A DNA stretch of 64,000 bases from an uncultured Lachnospiraceae bacterium (GTDB lineage: Bacteria; Bacillota; Clostridia; Lachnospirales; Lachnospiraceae): assembly GCA_910579225.1 (NCBI GenBank), contig CAJTTI010000016.1:1-64000 (forward strand), read 5' to 3'. The translations under genes and the position numbers were made by a program. The notes under the pieces are model-generated. The model searched no databases. It saw only the letters and a list, made by a program, of their open reading frames with translations, and was not told where the DNA came from. Below are positions 52,359 through 62,119 of the stretch, one piece after another. Each line of letters begins with the position of its first letter. Position 1 is the first letter of the stretch.

Positions 52359-53228
52359 TTATTTTCGATGTTCATGCGTAAACAGATGGTCCTGACAATA
52401 TTCATAATTACCTGCACATTTGGAGCAAAAACGGAATTCCAGGTTTTCTCCGTCCTTTTCCGTACGTCCACAGATTACGCATCTGTGATGTGTACTTTTC
52501 TTTGCTGCCACTTTCACTTTCTTCTCATAGGACCGGCGGCGTTTGATCTCCTTCGGTGAAAAACGGTTCCGCCGCATGGCCAGGAAGAAAATAATAAAAT
52601 TCAGAAAGGATACCAGAGCCGCCACGCTGTTGGCAGGATCCGCTATAATCCCGAAACGGAGCAAAGAGAGCCACATGGGACTTTTCTGAGGAACAAGGAA
52701 ACCTGCGATAATCGTGACGATAAAATAAAGGCCATTGGCATATCCCAGGTATTTACATTTGATCGGGATAATGAAAAACAATAAGAACTGTACATCTGGA
52801 AACAATGCTGCAAATGCAAAAAACAGCGACATGTTCAGGTACATGGTTCCGTAAGACAGGTTATTTCCCGTCACCAGGTAGATCGCAATGCAGACAAGCA
52901 CATGCAGAATCAGTCCGGAGAAAAAATACATATTAAATTTAAAAGCCCCCCACTGATATTCCAGCATCTTTCCAATCATATAATACAGATACAGAGAGAA
53001 GAAAATAAACAGGAGGCTTCCTGTGGGCGGCTGGATAATAAACGTAAAAATCCGCCAGATTTCCCCTCTCATAATTGCTGCTGCGTTCAGAGCCAGGTAC
53101 TGTGCATACAGCCCCGGAAACGCTACCTCAACTACAAACCCAAGTGCATACAGTATAATGATATAATACATCAGATTCGGAATCGCATATCTGCCAAACC
53201 TACGTTCCATCTTTTCAAGCCATCTCAT
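52359..53228 (-). CDS. Rhomboid-fold membrane protein with zinc-finger tail
   Basis: 289 residues from the ATG at 53228 (AAAGGA nine bases upstream). About six membrane helices with GEIWRIFTFIIQPPTGS in the first loop, as in rhomboid/derlin relatives. The catalytic GxSG serine is not seen (the helix reads SYGTMYLNMSLFFAF), so it is probably an inactive member. The cytoplasmic C-terminus is basic and ends in a CVICGR...CSKCAGNYEYCQDHLFTH zinc-binding motif. Function unknown. Confidence 0.7.
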   Translation of the reverse strand: MRWLEKMERRFGRYAIPNLMYYIIILYALGFVVEVAFPGLYAQYLALNAAAIMRGEIWRIFTFIIQPPTGSLLFIFFSLYLYYMIGKMLEYQWGAFKFNMYFFSGLILHVLVCIAIYLVTGNNLSYGTMYLNMSLFFAFAALFPDVQFLLFFIIPIKCKYLGYANGLYFIVTIIAGFLVPQKSPMWLSLLRFGIIADPANSVAALVSFLNFIIFFLAMRRNRFSPKEIKRRRSYEKKVKVAAKKSTHHRCVICGRTEKDGENLEFRFCSKCAGNYEYCQDHLFTHEHRK

Positions 53229-53353
53229 TACAGAAATCCTTTCTTTTTGCATAACAGCAGAATTAATATAAATACATTCATTATAGTTTCTCTCCGCTTC
53301 TTTGTCAACGAGCTGACACAGGGAATCTGACAGAATCTTAACAACTTATTTAT

Positions 53354-53382
53354 AGACTCCTGCAAGGCCTTTTCATATAATA
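53354..53382 (+). promoter_or_regulatory. Candidate promoter of the giant activase gene
   Basis: TAGACT, 17-base spacer, TATAAT, 57 bases before the start. Confidence 0.5.
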
Positions 53383-53438
53383 TAGCATGATAAACGAAAG
53401 AAAAATTGTGAGGTGAGGGCAGCAGTTCTGCCAGATAT

Positions 53439-56400
53439 ATGAACAGAAATTACCGACTTGGAATCGATATCGGTTCCACTACCGTTAAAATTGCCGTGCT
53501 GGATGAAGACTACCAAATTCTCTTCTCTGATTATGAGCGGCATTATGCAAATATTCAGGAAACTCTTGCGCTTTTGCTTACACGCGCTGTGAAGGAGCTG
53601 GGACAGATACAGGTCTATCCCGTCATCACCGGCTCCGGAGGGCTGACACTGGCACAGTACCTGGAAGTCCCCTTTGTCCAGGAAGTAGTTGCAGTTGCAG
53701 AAGCACTCCAGACCTATGCGCCCCAAACCGACGTAGCTATTGAACTTGGAGGCGAAGATGCCAAAATCATCTATTTCCAGGGTGGCAATATGGAACAGCG
53801 TATGAATGGCATCTGTGCAGGAGGCACTGGTTCTTTTATTGACCAGATGGCTTCTCTTCTGCAGACCGATGCATCCGGCCTAAATGAATATGCCAAAGAA
53901 TATAAGGCCCTGTATGCCATCGCTGCCCGGTGCGGCGTATTTGCCAAAACAGATATTCAGCCCCTGATCAACGAAGGTGCCACGAAAGAGGATCTGGCAG
54001 CATCCATCTTTCAGGCAGTCGTAAACCAGACGATCAGCGGCCTGGCCTGTGGAAAGCCAATTCGGGGGCATGTGGCCTTTCTGGGAGGACCGCTCCACTT
54101 TCTATCCGAACTTCGGCAAACCTTTATACGAACATTGAAATTAGACGAAGAGCACACGATTATTCCCGGTCATTCACACTTGTTTGCTGCTTCTGGTTCC
54201 GCACTTTTATCCAAAAAAGAAATCCTTATACCGGCAGAAAATCTGATCCGGCAGCTGAACGAACACATTCGGATTGCCTTTGAAGTAGAACGACTGGAAC
54301 CACTGTTTGAAAGCAGAGCAGCATTCGCAGATTTTGAGACACGGCACAGTCAGACAAAAGTTATCAAAAAAGACCTGACTTCCTATAAAGGTAACTGTTA
54401 CCTGGGTATTGACGCCGGTTCCACCACCACCAAGATCGCTCTGGTAGGCGAGGACGGTTCTCTACTTTATTCTTTCTACCATAATAACAACGGGAGTACT
54501 TTGAAGATCACTCTGGAAGCGCTAAAAGATCTGTATGCTCATCTTCCGGAGCATGCCAAAATTGTCCGCTCCTGTTCCACCGGTTACGGAGAATCCCTTG
54601 TGAAAGCTGCTCTGATGCTGGACGAAGGAGAAGTCGAGACAATCTCCCATTATTATGCAGCACAATTCTTTGATCCGGAAGTTGACTGCATCCTGGATAT
54701 CGGCGGTCAGGATATGAAATGTATCCGCATTAAAAATCATACTGTGGACAATGTACAACTCAATGAAGCCTGCTCCTCCGGCTGCGGTTCCTTTATTGAG
54801 ACTTTTGCAAAATCCCTGAATCTGTCCATTCAGGATTTTGCTGATGCAGCATTATTCGCAGAAAACCCCATTGATCTGGGAACCCGCTGTACAGTATTTA
54901 TGAATTCCAGGGTCAAACAGGCCCAAAAGGAAGGCGCGGGAGTAGATGACATCTCTGCCGGGTTGGCCTATTCTGTGATCAAAAATGCACTTTTCAAGGT
55001 CATCAAGGTTTCCGATGCTTCTTCCCTGGGAAAACACATCGTCGTTCAGGGAGGTACTTTCTATAACAACGCTGTTCTCCGAAGCCTGGAAAAGATTGCT
55101 GAATGTGAAGTAATACGCCCGGATATTGCCGGTATCATGGGCGCCTTCGGTGCGGCGCTGATTGCGAGAGAACGCTATGAAGGGCAAACATCCACCATGT
55201 TGTCTCAGGAAGAGATGAACAGCCTTACTTACTCTACATCCATGACCAAATGCCATGGGTGCACCAACAACTGCCGCCTGACCGTGAATCGCTTTTCCGG
55301 AGGGCGAAAGTATATCTCCGGCAACCGCTGCGAGCGGGGACTTGGAAAAGTGAAAAACGAACATCCGGCGCCGAACCTGTTCGCCTATAAGAACGAACGT
55401 TTGTTCTCTTACAGGCCGCTTTCTTCTCAGGATGCAGTCCGGGGACTGGTGGGCATTCCGCGAGTTCTGAATATGTACGAAAACTATCCATTCTGGTTCA
55501 CATTTTTTACCAAACTCAAGTATCAGGTGGTCCTCTCTCCTGCGTCCACTCATGAACTGTACGAGCAGGGCATCGAGTCCATCCCCAGTGAATCCGAATG
55601 TTATCCTGCAAAGCTCGCCCATGGACATGTAAAATGGCTCCTGCAGCATAATATTCCGTTTATTTTTTATCCCTGTGTCCCTTATGAGCGACAGGAATTT
55701 AAGGAGGCAAACAATCACTACAACTGTCCGATTGTCACCTCTTATGCTGAAAATATCAAGAATAATATGGAAGAACTGAGGTCCGGACGCTTTGATTTCT
55801 GCAACCCCTTCCTGAGCTTTGAGAGCCTGGATATTCTGACTGCCCGCCTGATCGAAGAATTCAGAGGCAGACAGGATCTGACTGCCTCTGAGATCACACT
55901 GGCAGCAGAAGAGGCGTGGGAAGAACTTCAAAGAACCCGTCAGGATATCCGCAAAAAAGGCGAAGAGACTTTAAAATGGATGGAAAAGCACCACGCCCAT
56001 GGTATCGTCTTGGCAGGACGGCCCTACCATATTGACAAAGAGATCAACCACGGGATCCCGGAACTCATTAACGGCTATGGACTTGCAGTTCTGACAGAGG
56101 ACAGCATCTCCCATCTGCATGAAGAAGAACGTCCGCTTCGGGTTATGGACCAGTGGATGTACCATTCCCGCCTGTATGCCGCCGCCAATTTCGTAAAGAC
56201 CAGAGAAGATCTGGACTTGATCCAACTCAACTCCTTCGGCTGCGGTCTGGATGCAGTTACCACGGACCAGGTAGATGATATTCTAAGTGGTTCCGGTAAA
56301 ATCTACACCTGCCTGAAGATTGATGAAGTCAGCAATCTGGGTGCGGCGCGCATTCGAATCCGTTCGCTTCTTTCTGCCATCCGGGTCCGTGAGAAGAAGC

Positions 56401-57695
56401 AGGAGCCACGCGCAGTCCGTTCTTCTGCTTATGAGCGTGTCGTCTTCACTAAGGCCATGCGCCGGGATTATACGATCCTGTGTCCGGACATGTCTCCGCT
56501 TCATTTCAATCTGCTGGAAGCTGCTTTTCGTTCCTGCAGACTTCAGATCGACGTCCTTCCAAGAGCAGGAAGAGAAGCTGTGGATCTGGGCCTGAAATAT
56601 GTGAACAATGACGCCTGTTATCCTTCTTTAATCGTAATTGGACAGATCATGCAGGCCATCCTGTCAGGGAAATACGACCTGTCAAAAACAGCCGTTCTGA
56701 TCTCACAGACGGGAGGAGGATGCCGCGCCTCCAATTACATAGGATTCATTCGGAGAGCGCTGGCAAAAGCCGGATATCCGGATATCCCGGTGATCTCCAT
56801 CAACCTGAGCGGTCTGGAGAAGAATCCTGGATTCCGATACACCCCGATGATGCTTTTAAAAGCCATCTATGCGCTCATATTCGGAGATCTGTTCATGAAA
56901 GTGCTTTATCACACCAGACCTTATGAACAGACAACCGGAGAGGCCAACCGTACCTATGACCGGCTGAATCGTCAGTGTAAAGCATTTTTAATGAAGAAAT
57001 ATCCCTCCTGGACGGGATTTAAGCGGCTCTGTCATACAATTGTAGACGAATTTGATCATATAAAAGTCAGCGAAGAAGAGAAGCCCCGGGTGGGCATTGT
57101 TGGAGAGATTCTTGTCAAGTTCTCTCCCTCTGCCAACAATCAGCTGGTAGAACTTCTGGAAGCAGAGGGTGCAGAAGCCGTCGTTCCGGACCTGATGGAC
57201 TTTCTGCTCTACTGTTTTAAAAACACAGAATTCCGCACACAATTTCTGGGCATGAAGAAATCTCTGGCCAGAAACGGACGTCTGGGCATCCGGGCTCTCC
57301 AGTGGTTCCGAAAGCCCGCAGATCAGGCACTGGCACAAAGCCGCCATTTCTCCCCATCTTCAGATATTGACCACATGGCTGACATGGCCAAAGACATTGT
57401 CTCTCTGGGCAACCAGACAGGAGAAGGGTGGTTCCTGACCGGAGAGATGCTGGAGCTGATCGAAAACGGAACACAAAACATTGTCTGTACACAGCCCTTT
57501 GCCTGCCTGCCCAACCATATTGTAGGCAAAGGCGTAATCAAAGAACTCCGCAGACGCCATCCGAATGCCAATATCGTAGCCATTGACTATGACCCGGGCG
57601 CCAGCGAAGTAAATCAGTTAAACCGTATCAAACTGATGCTGAGCACTGCATTTAAGAATCTGGAAAAAGGCGCCGAAAAGCGAAAAGAAGCATAG
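53439..57695 (+). CDS. 2-hydroxyacyl-CoA dehydratase activase-like giant protein
   Basis: 1418 residues. Two BadF/BcrA-type ASKHA ATPase domains stand in tandem: the first (about 5-265) with LGIDIGSTTVKIAV, LGGEDAKIIYF and CAGGTGSFIDQM; the second (about 325-590) with LGIDAGSTTTKIALV, STGYGESLVKAAL, DIGGQDMKCIRI and CSSGCGSFIETF. A Cys cluster KCHGCTNNCRL (about 603) may bind iron-sulphur. The rest (about 650-1400) resembles DUF2229 plus a HgdB-like dehydratase region with FYPCVPYERQE, CNPFLSFESL and NDACYPSLIVIGQ. Such fused proteins are widespread in Clostridia; the substrate is unknown. Confidence 0.88.
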   Translation: MNRNYRLGIDIGSTTVKIAVLDEDYQILFSDYERHYANIQETLALLLTRAVKELGQIQVYPVITGSGGLTLAQYLEVPFVQEVVAVAEALQTYAPQTDVAIELGGEDAKIIYFQGGNMEQRMNGICAGGTGSFIDQMASLLQTDASGLNEYAKEYKALYAIAARCGVFAKTDIQPLINEGATKEDLAASIFQAVVNQTISGLACGKPIRGHVAFLGGPLHFLSELRQTFIRTLKLDEEHTIIPGHSHLFAASGSALLSKKEILIPAENLIRQLNEHIRIAFEVERLEPLFESRAAFADFETRHSQTKVIKKDLTSYKGNCYLGIDAGSTTTKIALVGEDGSLLYSFYHNNNGSTLKITLEALKDLYAHLPEHAKIVRSCSTGYGESLVKAALMLDEGEVETISHYYAAQFFDPEVDCILDIGGQDMKCIRIKNHTVDNVQLNEACSSGCGSFIETFAKSLNLSIQDFADAALFAENPIDLGTRCTVFMNSRVKQAQKEGAGVDDISAGLAYSVIKNALFKVIKVSDASSLGKHIVVQGGTFYNNAVLRSLEKIAECEVIRPDIAGIMGAFGAALIARERYEGQTSTMLSQEEMNSLTYSTSMTKCHGCTNNCRLTVNRFSGGRKYISGNRCERGLGKVKNEHPAPNLFAYKNERLFSYRPLSSQDAVRGLVGIPRVLNMYENYPFWFTFFTKLKYQVVLSPASTHELYEQGIESIPSESECYPAKLAHGHVKWLLQHNIPFIFYPCVPYERQEFKEANNHYNCPIVTSYAENIKNNMEELRSGRFDFCNPFLSFESLDILTARLIEEFRGRQDLTASEITLAAEEAWEELQRTRQDIRKKGEETLKWMEKHHAHGIVLAGRPYHIDKEINHGIPELINGYGLAVLTEDSISHLHEEERPLRVMDQWMYHSRLYAAANFVKTREDLDLIQLNSFGCGLDAVTTDQVDDILSGSGKIYTCLKIDEVSNLGAARIRIRSLLSAIRVREKKQEPRAVRSSAYERVVFTKAMRRDYTILCPDMSPLHFNLLEAAFRSCRLQIDVLPRAGREAVDLGLKYVNNDACYPSLIVIGQIMQAILSGKYDLSKTAVLISQTGGGCRASNYIGFIRRALAKAGYPDIPVISINLSGLEKNPGFRYTPMMLLKAIYALIFGDLFMKVLYHTRPYEQTTGEANRTYDRLNRQCKAFLMKKYPSWTGFKRLCHTIVDEFDHIKVSEEEKPRVGIVGEILVKFSPSANNQLVELLEAEGAEAVVPDLMDFLLYCFKNTEFRTQFLGMKKSLARNGRLGIRALQWFRKPADQALAQSRHFSPSSDIDHMADMAKDIVSLGNQTGEGWFLTGEMLELIENGTQNIVCTQPFACLPNHIVGKGVIKELRRRHPNANIVAIDYDPGASEVNQLNRIKLMLSTAFKNLEKGAEKRKEA

Positions 57696-57733
57696 TACAG
57701 TCTATGTCCCCAAAGCGTGTGATTATCTGTCAG

Positions 57734-57772
57734 AAAAGGATGCTCTGTCCTGGAACAGCAGCATCCTTTTTC
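57734..57772. terminator. Bidirectional terminator between activase gene and ung
   Basis: Stem AAAAGGATGCT/AGCATCCTTTT with a 15-base loop between convergent genes; A-run on the left and T-run on the right. Confidence 0.85.
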
Positions 57773-57790
57773 TGATTTCTATCTTATATT

Positions 57791-58465
57791 CTATCGGTTC
57801 TCAATCTGCCAGTCAATAGGTTCCAGCCCCTGTTTCTCCAGAAACTCATTGGTCTGGCTGAAGTGTTTGCACCCAAAGAAACCTCTGTGCGCCGACAGCG
57901 GACTGGGATGAGGCGCAGTGAGAATCAGATGTTTTGAATTATGCAGCATGGACTTCTTCATCTGCGCCGGCTTTCCCCAAAGCAGAAAGACTATGGGACG
58001 ATCCTGCTCATCCAGAATACGAATCGCTGCGTCGGTGAATTCTTCCCAGCCGATTCCTCTGTGAGAATTGGCCTGATGCGCACGTACAGTCAGTACCGTA
58101 TTTAAAAGCAGCACTCCCTGCTTCGCCCATTTCTCCAGATAACCATTATTGGGAATATAGCATCCCATATCGCTTTGAAGTTCTTTATAAATATTAACCA
58201 GAGAAGGCGGAGTATCCACCTCTGGTTTTACCGAAAAACAGAGTCCATGCGCCTGTCCGTCCCCATGATAGGGATCCTGTCCCAGAATCACTACTTTCAC
58301 TTTTGACAGAGGCGTAAAGTCAAATGCATTGAAAATATCATCCGCAGGTGGAAAAATCAGCCTTGTTTGATATTCCTGCTGAACGGTCTTATACAATTCC
58401 TTGTAATACGGTTTGCTAAATTCCGGTTTCAGGGGTCCCAGCCAGTCATTTTGAATCATGCTCAT
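57791..58465 (-). CDS. ung: Uracil-DNA glycosylase, family 1
   Basis: Removes uracil from DNA, starting base-excision repair. 224 residues; the catalytic water-activating loop VVILGQDPYHGDGQAHGLCFSV (about 78-99) and the DNA-intercalating HPSPLSAHRGFFG loop (about 186-198) are intact. The gene follows hisF by 19 bases on the same strand. Confidence 0.97.
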   Translation of the reverse strand: MSMIQNDWLGPLKPEFSKPYYKELYKTVQQEYQTRLIFPPADDIFNAFDFTPLSKVKVVILGQDPYHGDGQAHGLCFSVKPEVDTPPSLVNIYKELQSDMGCYIPNNGYLEKWAKQGVLLLNTVLTVRAHQANSHRGIGWEEFTDAAIRILDEQDRPIVFLLWGKPAQMKKSMLHNSKHLILTAPHPSPLSAHRGFFGCKHFSQTNEFLEKQGLEPIDWQIENR

Positions 58466-58484
58466 ATTCTTTTCTCCTTTGTTT

Positions 58485-59264
58485 TTATTGTTTATTCATT
58501 CCTGCCTGAAAGCGGACAGGAACCTTTTCTTTATACAGATATTCTTTCACTTCCTGTATTTCCAGTTCCTTATAATGAAATAAAGAAGCAGCCAGTGCTG
58601 CATCTGCTTTCCCATCTGTCAGAACCTCTTTAAAATGCTCCAGTCTGCCTGCACCGCCTGACGCAATCACCGGTATGGATACATGTTCTGCAATTGTCCG
58701 GGTCAGCTCCAGATCATAACCGGTCTTCGTTCCATCACAGTCCATACTTGTGAGAAGAATCTCTCCGGCTCCCAACTCGCATACCCTTTCTGCCCACCAG
58801 ACCGCGTCTATCCCCATATCCACCCGTCCACCGTTCTTATAGATATTCCATCCGCTTCCGTCTGCTCTTCTGCGGGCGTCAACGGCCACGACTACACATT
58901 GACTACCAAACTTATCAGCCGCTTCTCGAATCAGTTCCGGACGCATGATCGCCGCAGTGTTCACGGAAATCTTGTCTGCCCCTTCCCGCAGCAAAAGGCG
59001 GAAATCTTCCACAGTACGGATACCACCGCCTACCGTAAACGGAATAAATACATGTTCTGCCACCCGACTCACCATATCCACCACTGTATTTCTTGCGTCG
59101 GAAGACGCTGTAATGTCCAGAAATACCAGTTCGTCAGCTCCTGCCTGATCATAGGCAGCTGCAATTTCCACCGGATCCCCGGCATCCCGAAGATTTACAA
59201 AGTTGACTCCTTTTACTACCCGTCCGTTATTCACATCCAGGCAGGGAATGATTCTCTTCGTCAG
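58485..59264 (-). CDS. hisF: Imidazole glycerol phosphate synthase, cyclase subunit
   Basis: With HisH, makes imidazole glycerol phosphate and AICAR in histidine synthesis. The TIM barrel starts MLTKRIIPCLDVNNGRVVKGVNF and contains DITASSDARNT, VGGGIRTVED, AVDARRRADG, LTSMDCDGTKTGYDLELTR and ASGGAGRLEHF, with both catalytic aspartates (Asp11, and Asp in DCDGTK). Start at 59264, eight bases after AGGAGGG; the longer frame lacks support. 259 residues, slightly above average. HisH ends five bases upstream. Confidence 0.96.
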   Translation of the reverse strand: MTKRIIPCLDVNNGRVVKGVNFVNLRDAGDPVEIAAAYDQAGADELVFLDITASSDARNTVVDMVSRVAEHVFIPFTVGGGIRTVEDFRLLLREGADKISVNTAAIMRPELIREAADKFGSQCVVVAVDARRRADGSGWNIYKNGGRVDMGIDAVWWAERVCELGAGEILLTSMDCDGTKTGYDLELTRTIAEHVSIPVIASGGAGRLEHFKEVLTDGKADAALAASLFHYKELEIQEVKEYLYKEKVPVRFQAGMNKQ

Positions 59265-59268
59265 CATA

Positions 59269-59889
59269 TCAATGTCCCTCCTGTGAAAGCTCCGCAAAAT
59301 TTTTCAGAATCCGAAGTCCCGTCCTGCTGCTCTTCTCCGGATGGAATTGGCAGGCAAATACATGATTCCACTCCACCGCGGCATGTATCTGCGTACCATA
59401 TGAGGTAACCGCTTTTACAATCTGCTCATCCTCTGCCCTCAGATAATAGGAATGGACAAAATAAACAAACGGCTCTGCTTCCAGTCCCCGGAACAGCGTT
59501 CCACCATTCCGAAGCTCCAGAGAATTCCATCCCATATGCGGAATCTTCAGACCTTCCCCGGCGGGAATCCTCAAAATCTCCCCCTTTAATATGCCGAGTC
59601 CTTTCACTCCAGGCGCCTCCTCGCTGCGCTCAAACAAAAGCTGCAGTCCCAGACAGATTCCCAGAAACGGAGTCCCCTTCTCCACAATCTCATGAATCAC
59701 ATCTACCAACCCGTATTCCTGCAGATGCTCCATGGCGTCGCCGAAAGCTCCCACACCGGGCAGAATCACCTTTTCTGCTTCCAGGAGCAATCCCCTGTCA
59801 CGGGTAACACATACCTCCTGACCAAGCCGTAGCAGAGCCTTTTCCACGCTCCGAATATTGCCGGCATCATAATCAATCAACGCTATCAT
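59269..59889 (-). CDS. hisH: Imidazole glycerol phosphate synthase, glutamine amidotransferase subunit
   Basis: Supplies ammonia from glutamine to HisF. 206 residues of class I amidotransferase: nucleophile cysteine in FLGICLGLQLLFE, and the His-Glu pair in CQFHPEKSS. DYDAGNIRSV is the usual N-terminus. Only hisH and hisF of the pathway are seen here; the rest of the his genes must be elsewhere. Confidence 0.96.
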   Translation of the reverse strand: MIALIDYDAGNIRSVEKALLRLGQEVCVTRDRGLLLEAEKVILPGVGAFGDAMEHLQEYGLVDVIHEIVEKGTPFLGICLGLQLLFERSEEAPGVKGLGILKGEILRIPAGEGLKIPHMGWNSLELRNGGTLFRGLEAEPFVYFVHSYYLRAEDEQIVKAVTSYGTQIHAAVEWNHVFACQFHPEKSSRTGLRILKNFAELSQEGH

Positions 59890-59928
59890 TCTATGTTCCT
59901 TTCTTCATTGGAATATGCAGATTATTTC

Positions 59929-60405
59929 CTAATCTTCTATTGTCAGATATGCCACCGGGTCTCTCTGTACGGATGTCCCGCGCGCTGCAATCTCCGCAGA
60001 CAGCTGAGGAAATTTTTCATGAATCCGAATATAATGGGACTTCTGGTTAAAATAACAGGTCTTCTCGAATGGAAAACGAATGATCTCCGGATGAGAAAAA
60101 CCTACGCCAAGTTCCAGGATACAAAGATTCTGATTCAAAGTAAAAGACAGCCAGTGCAGATACCTCTCCCAACTCTCCTCTGCCTCTCCCTCTGTTAGAG
60201 GAACTGTGATCCTGTCTGAAAGCAATCCGGCAGACTCCAGGGCATCCCGATTGCCGGACAGGCTTACAATAAAATAATCCTTTTTCTCCAAAAGTACTGC
60301 CAGTGCCTGATAAAAGGATTCCATGTCACCGGACAGCTCTTCTCCCAGACCTACCAGCACCAGATTCGCTTTCCGGACTTCTTCTCTTAACTTCTCATAC
60401 GTCAT
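59929..60405 (-). CDS. Hypothetical protein, distantly SIR2-like
   Basis: 158 residues from the ATG at 60405 (AAAGGA eight bases upstream); the longer frame to 60528 is less likely. Reads ANLVLVGLGEELSG, ISLSGN-like VSLSGNRDAL and LCILELGVGFSHPEIIRFPFEK. The last segment resembles the C-terminal core of SIR2-fold proteins (ELN/ELG-G---P-IIR-PFE), but the zinc site and catalytic histidine of true deacetylases are absent. Found between hisH and the radical-SAM cluster; role unknown. Confidence 0.5.
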   Translation of the reverse strand: MTYEKLREEVRKANLVLVGLGEELSGDMESFYQALAVLLEKKDYFIVSLSGNRDALESAGLLSDRITVPLTEGEAEESWERYLHWLSFTLNQNLCILELGVGFSHPEIIRFPFEKTCYFNQKSHYIRIHEKFPQLSAEIAARGTSVQRDPVAYLTIED

Positions 60406-60592
60406 ATACTCGGTCCTTTCTGTATTACGACAAGTATACCCAAATTCCAGGAGCTGTGCAAGCAGTTTACTGATTTCTTTTCCCTTTTTAAACTTTTCAT
60501 GTAGTTGATTTCTGCTATACTGAACCATATGACAGCAAGGTAAGAATACTTTTTTACTTCTCTACCTGCAGATGGTATTCTCTTATCTGCTT

Positions 60593-62119
60593 TCACAGAT
60601 CTGGTATTACTCCATGACAGATCTTCATCATCTTTATGTCTTCTTTGGAATCACCTGCAGCTGCCGCCTCTTCCGGACAGATATGAAGCCATCTGCAGAT
60701 CATTCGAACTCCTTCCTCCTTAGCAGCGCCCTTCGGCAAAATCTGCATACAGTTTTCTTCAACAAAAATCCGAACTCCACAAAACCCGGCACGTCGTATT
60801 ACTTCTTCTGCCTCTGCCCTCTCCTCTTCCTTCCACATAGCAGAGCGCGGACGAAGCATGGTAATCTTGCACAGTTTTCCCCCATATCTGTATGGCAGGA
60901 TTCTGCACTGAAAGCAGGCTCCTGCCTCCTGTATCACAGACAGGCAGTTTTCTTCTATCTCCTGTACAGATTCACGTCGCCCACCTGCCCCTGACGGAAA
61001 CGCCTCTACTACTACATGTGCTCCTCCGGCAAAGATTCCTCCGGCAAATAGATACCAGATTTCCCTGCACCGCTTCTGTGCTTCCTGATATGGCAGCGTC
61101 GTAGCAAAGAAAAGAGGAACGCCGTCCCGGTTCAATCCTTCCAGACCCACGCGGATCCAAGCAGGAACTTTCCCTTCACCAGCACTGTCCCTAGGTATCA
61201 ATGTACCCTCGACATCCAGAAAAACCGCTTTTGCACGCCTGGGAATTCGAAATACCGGATAAGGACCAAAAAGAAGCCGGTTAATAAAATCACTTCTTCC
61301 CCCATATGCCAGATAGCAGGAACAATATTTACGTCCACACAAAACTTCGGAAAAATCTTCCTGTACAAATGAACTCCGATATTGGTTCCACATCTCTTCC
61401 CAGTCTCTCTTCAGATTCCGGCTGATGTTGCAACGTCGCAGTCCGCCGTCTGCTTCTATGAACAGACGGTTCTGGCACTGCTTCGGCGCTACGGGAACTC
61501 CTGACAATTCTCTTATAAAATATGGATCAATCTTTTGAAAGCGCTCTGTCTCTTCATCCGTATAAGGTCTTTTCAAACCATCCATTCGATTCACCCACAG
61601 ATAAATATCTTCCGGCAATTCTGCCCTCAAATCTGTGAGAATGTCCATATGCGCCGGAACTCCCACTGCTCCGGCACACAGAAGAATCCCCTCCTCACAA
61701 AACTTCCGGCACTTCTTAGAAAACTCCTGCACAGAGATCATCTCCGGATGAAAAGTTGCCCACAGACGCAGTTTCTTCCGATCTCCCCCGGCCCTGTCAT
61801 AAGATGCAAGCGCTTCTTCCTGAGAAAAGCTCAGGTTGGTCTGCGCCCCTGTCACCTCAATCTCTTCCTCCTGGCTGATCTGTGCCATTCCTTCCCAATA
61901 CCAAGAATGAAGCAGGGCCTCTCCGTAAGGAGTGACCATAACCGCACCAATCTGCAGCACTTTTGCTCTTTCCAGAACGGTTTGGACAAAATGTTCCCAC
62001 TGCTCCTTATCTCTTTGAAGCTCCCTTCCGGATACCCGGTGTTTGGAAAAGGGACAGTAAGAACAATGATAATTACAACTCTTTAGGCTGCCCCGATATA
62101 AAAGTTCCAGTTTCCCCAT
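60593..62119 (-). CDS. STM4011-family radical SAM protein fused to a HAD-like domain
   Basis: 508 residues. The radical-SAM cluster site is CNYHCSYC (Cys15, 19, 22) at the N-terminus; further cysteines (CQNRLF...RRCN...CGRKYCSC, residues 215-268) suit an auxiliary metal cluster. From about residue 297 a haloacid-dehalogenase-like domain follows: AVFLDVEGTLIPRD, then FFATTLPYQEAQKRC and AAAGDSKEDIKMM, giving HAD motifs I, II and IV (motif I has DxE, not DxD). It overlaps the STM4012-like gene by 47 bases. STM4011-4013 genes occur together in many bacteria but their product is unknown. Confidence 0.8.
   Translation of the reverse strand: MGKLELLYRGSLKSCNYHCSYCPFSKHRVSGRELQRDKEQWEHFVQTVLERAKVLQIGAVMVTPYGEALLHSWYWEGMAQISQEEEIEVTGAQTNLSFSQEEALASYDRAGGDRKKLRLWATFHPEMISVQEFSKKCRKFCEEGILLCAGAVGVPAHMDILTDLRAELPEDIYLWVNRMDGLKRPYTDEETERFQKIDPYFIRELSGVPVAPKQCQNRLFIEADGGLRRCNISRNLKRDWEEMWNQYRSSFVQEDFSEVLCGRKYCSCYLAYGGRSDFINRLLFGPYPVFRIPRRAKAVFLDVEGTLIPRDSAGEGKVPAWIRVGLEGLNRDGVPLFFATTLPYQEAQKRCREIWYLFAGGIFAGGAHVVVEAFPSGAGGRRESVQEIEENCLSVIQEAGACFQCRILPYRYGGKLCKITMLRPRSAMWKEEERAEAEEVIRRAGFCGVRIFVEENCMQILPKGAAKEEGVRMICRWLHICPEEAAAAGDSKEDIKMMKICHGVIPDL

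Noticed and set aside
54852..55931. 359-residue minus-strand ORF opposite the activase gene
   Set aside because: Fully inside a strongly supported coding frame with clear domain motifs; no independent evidence.
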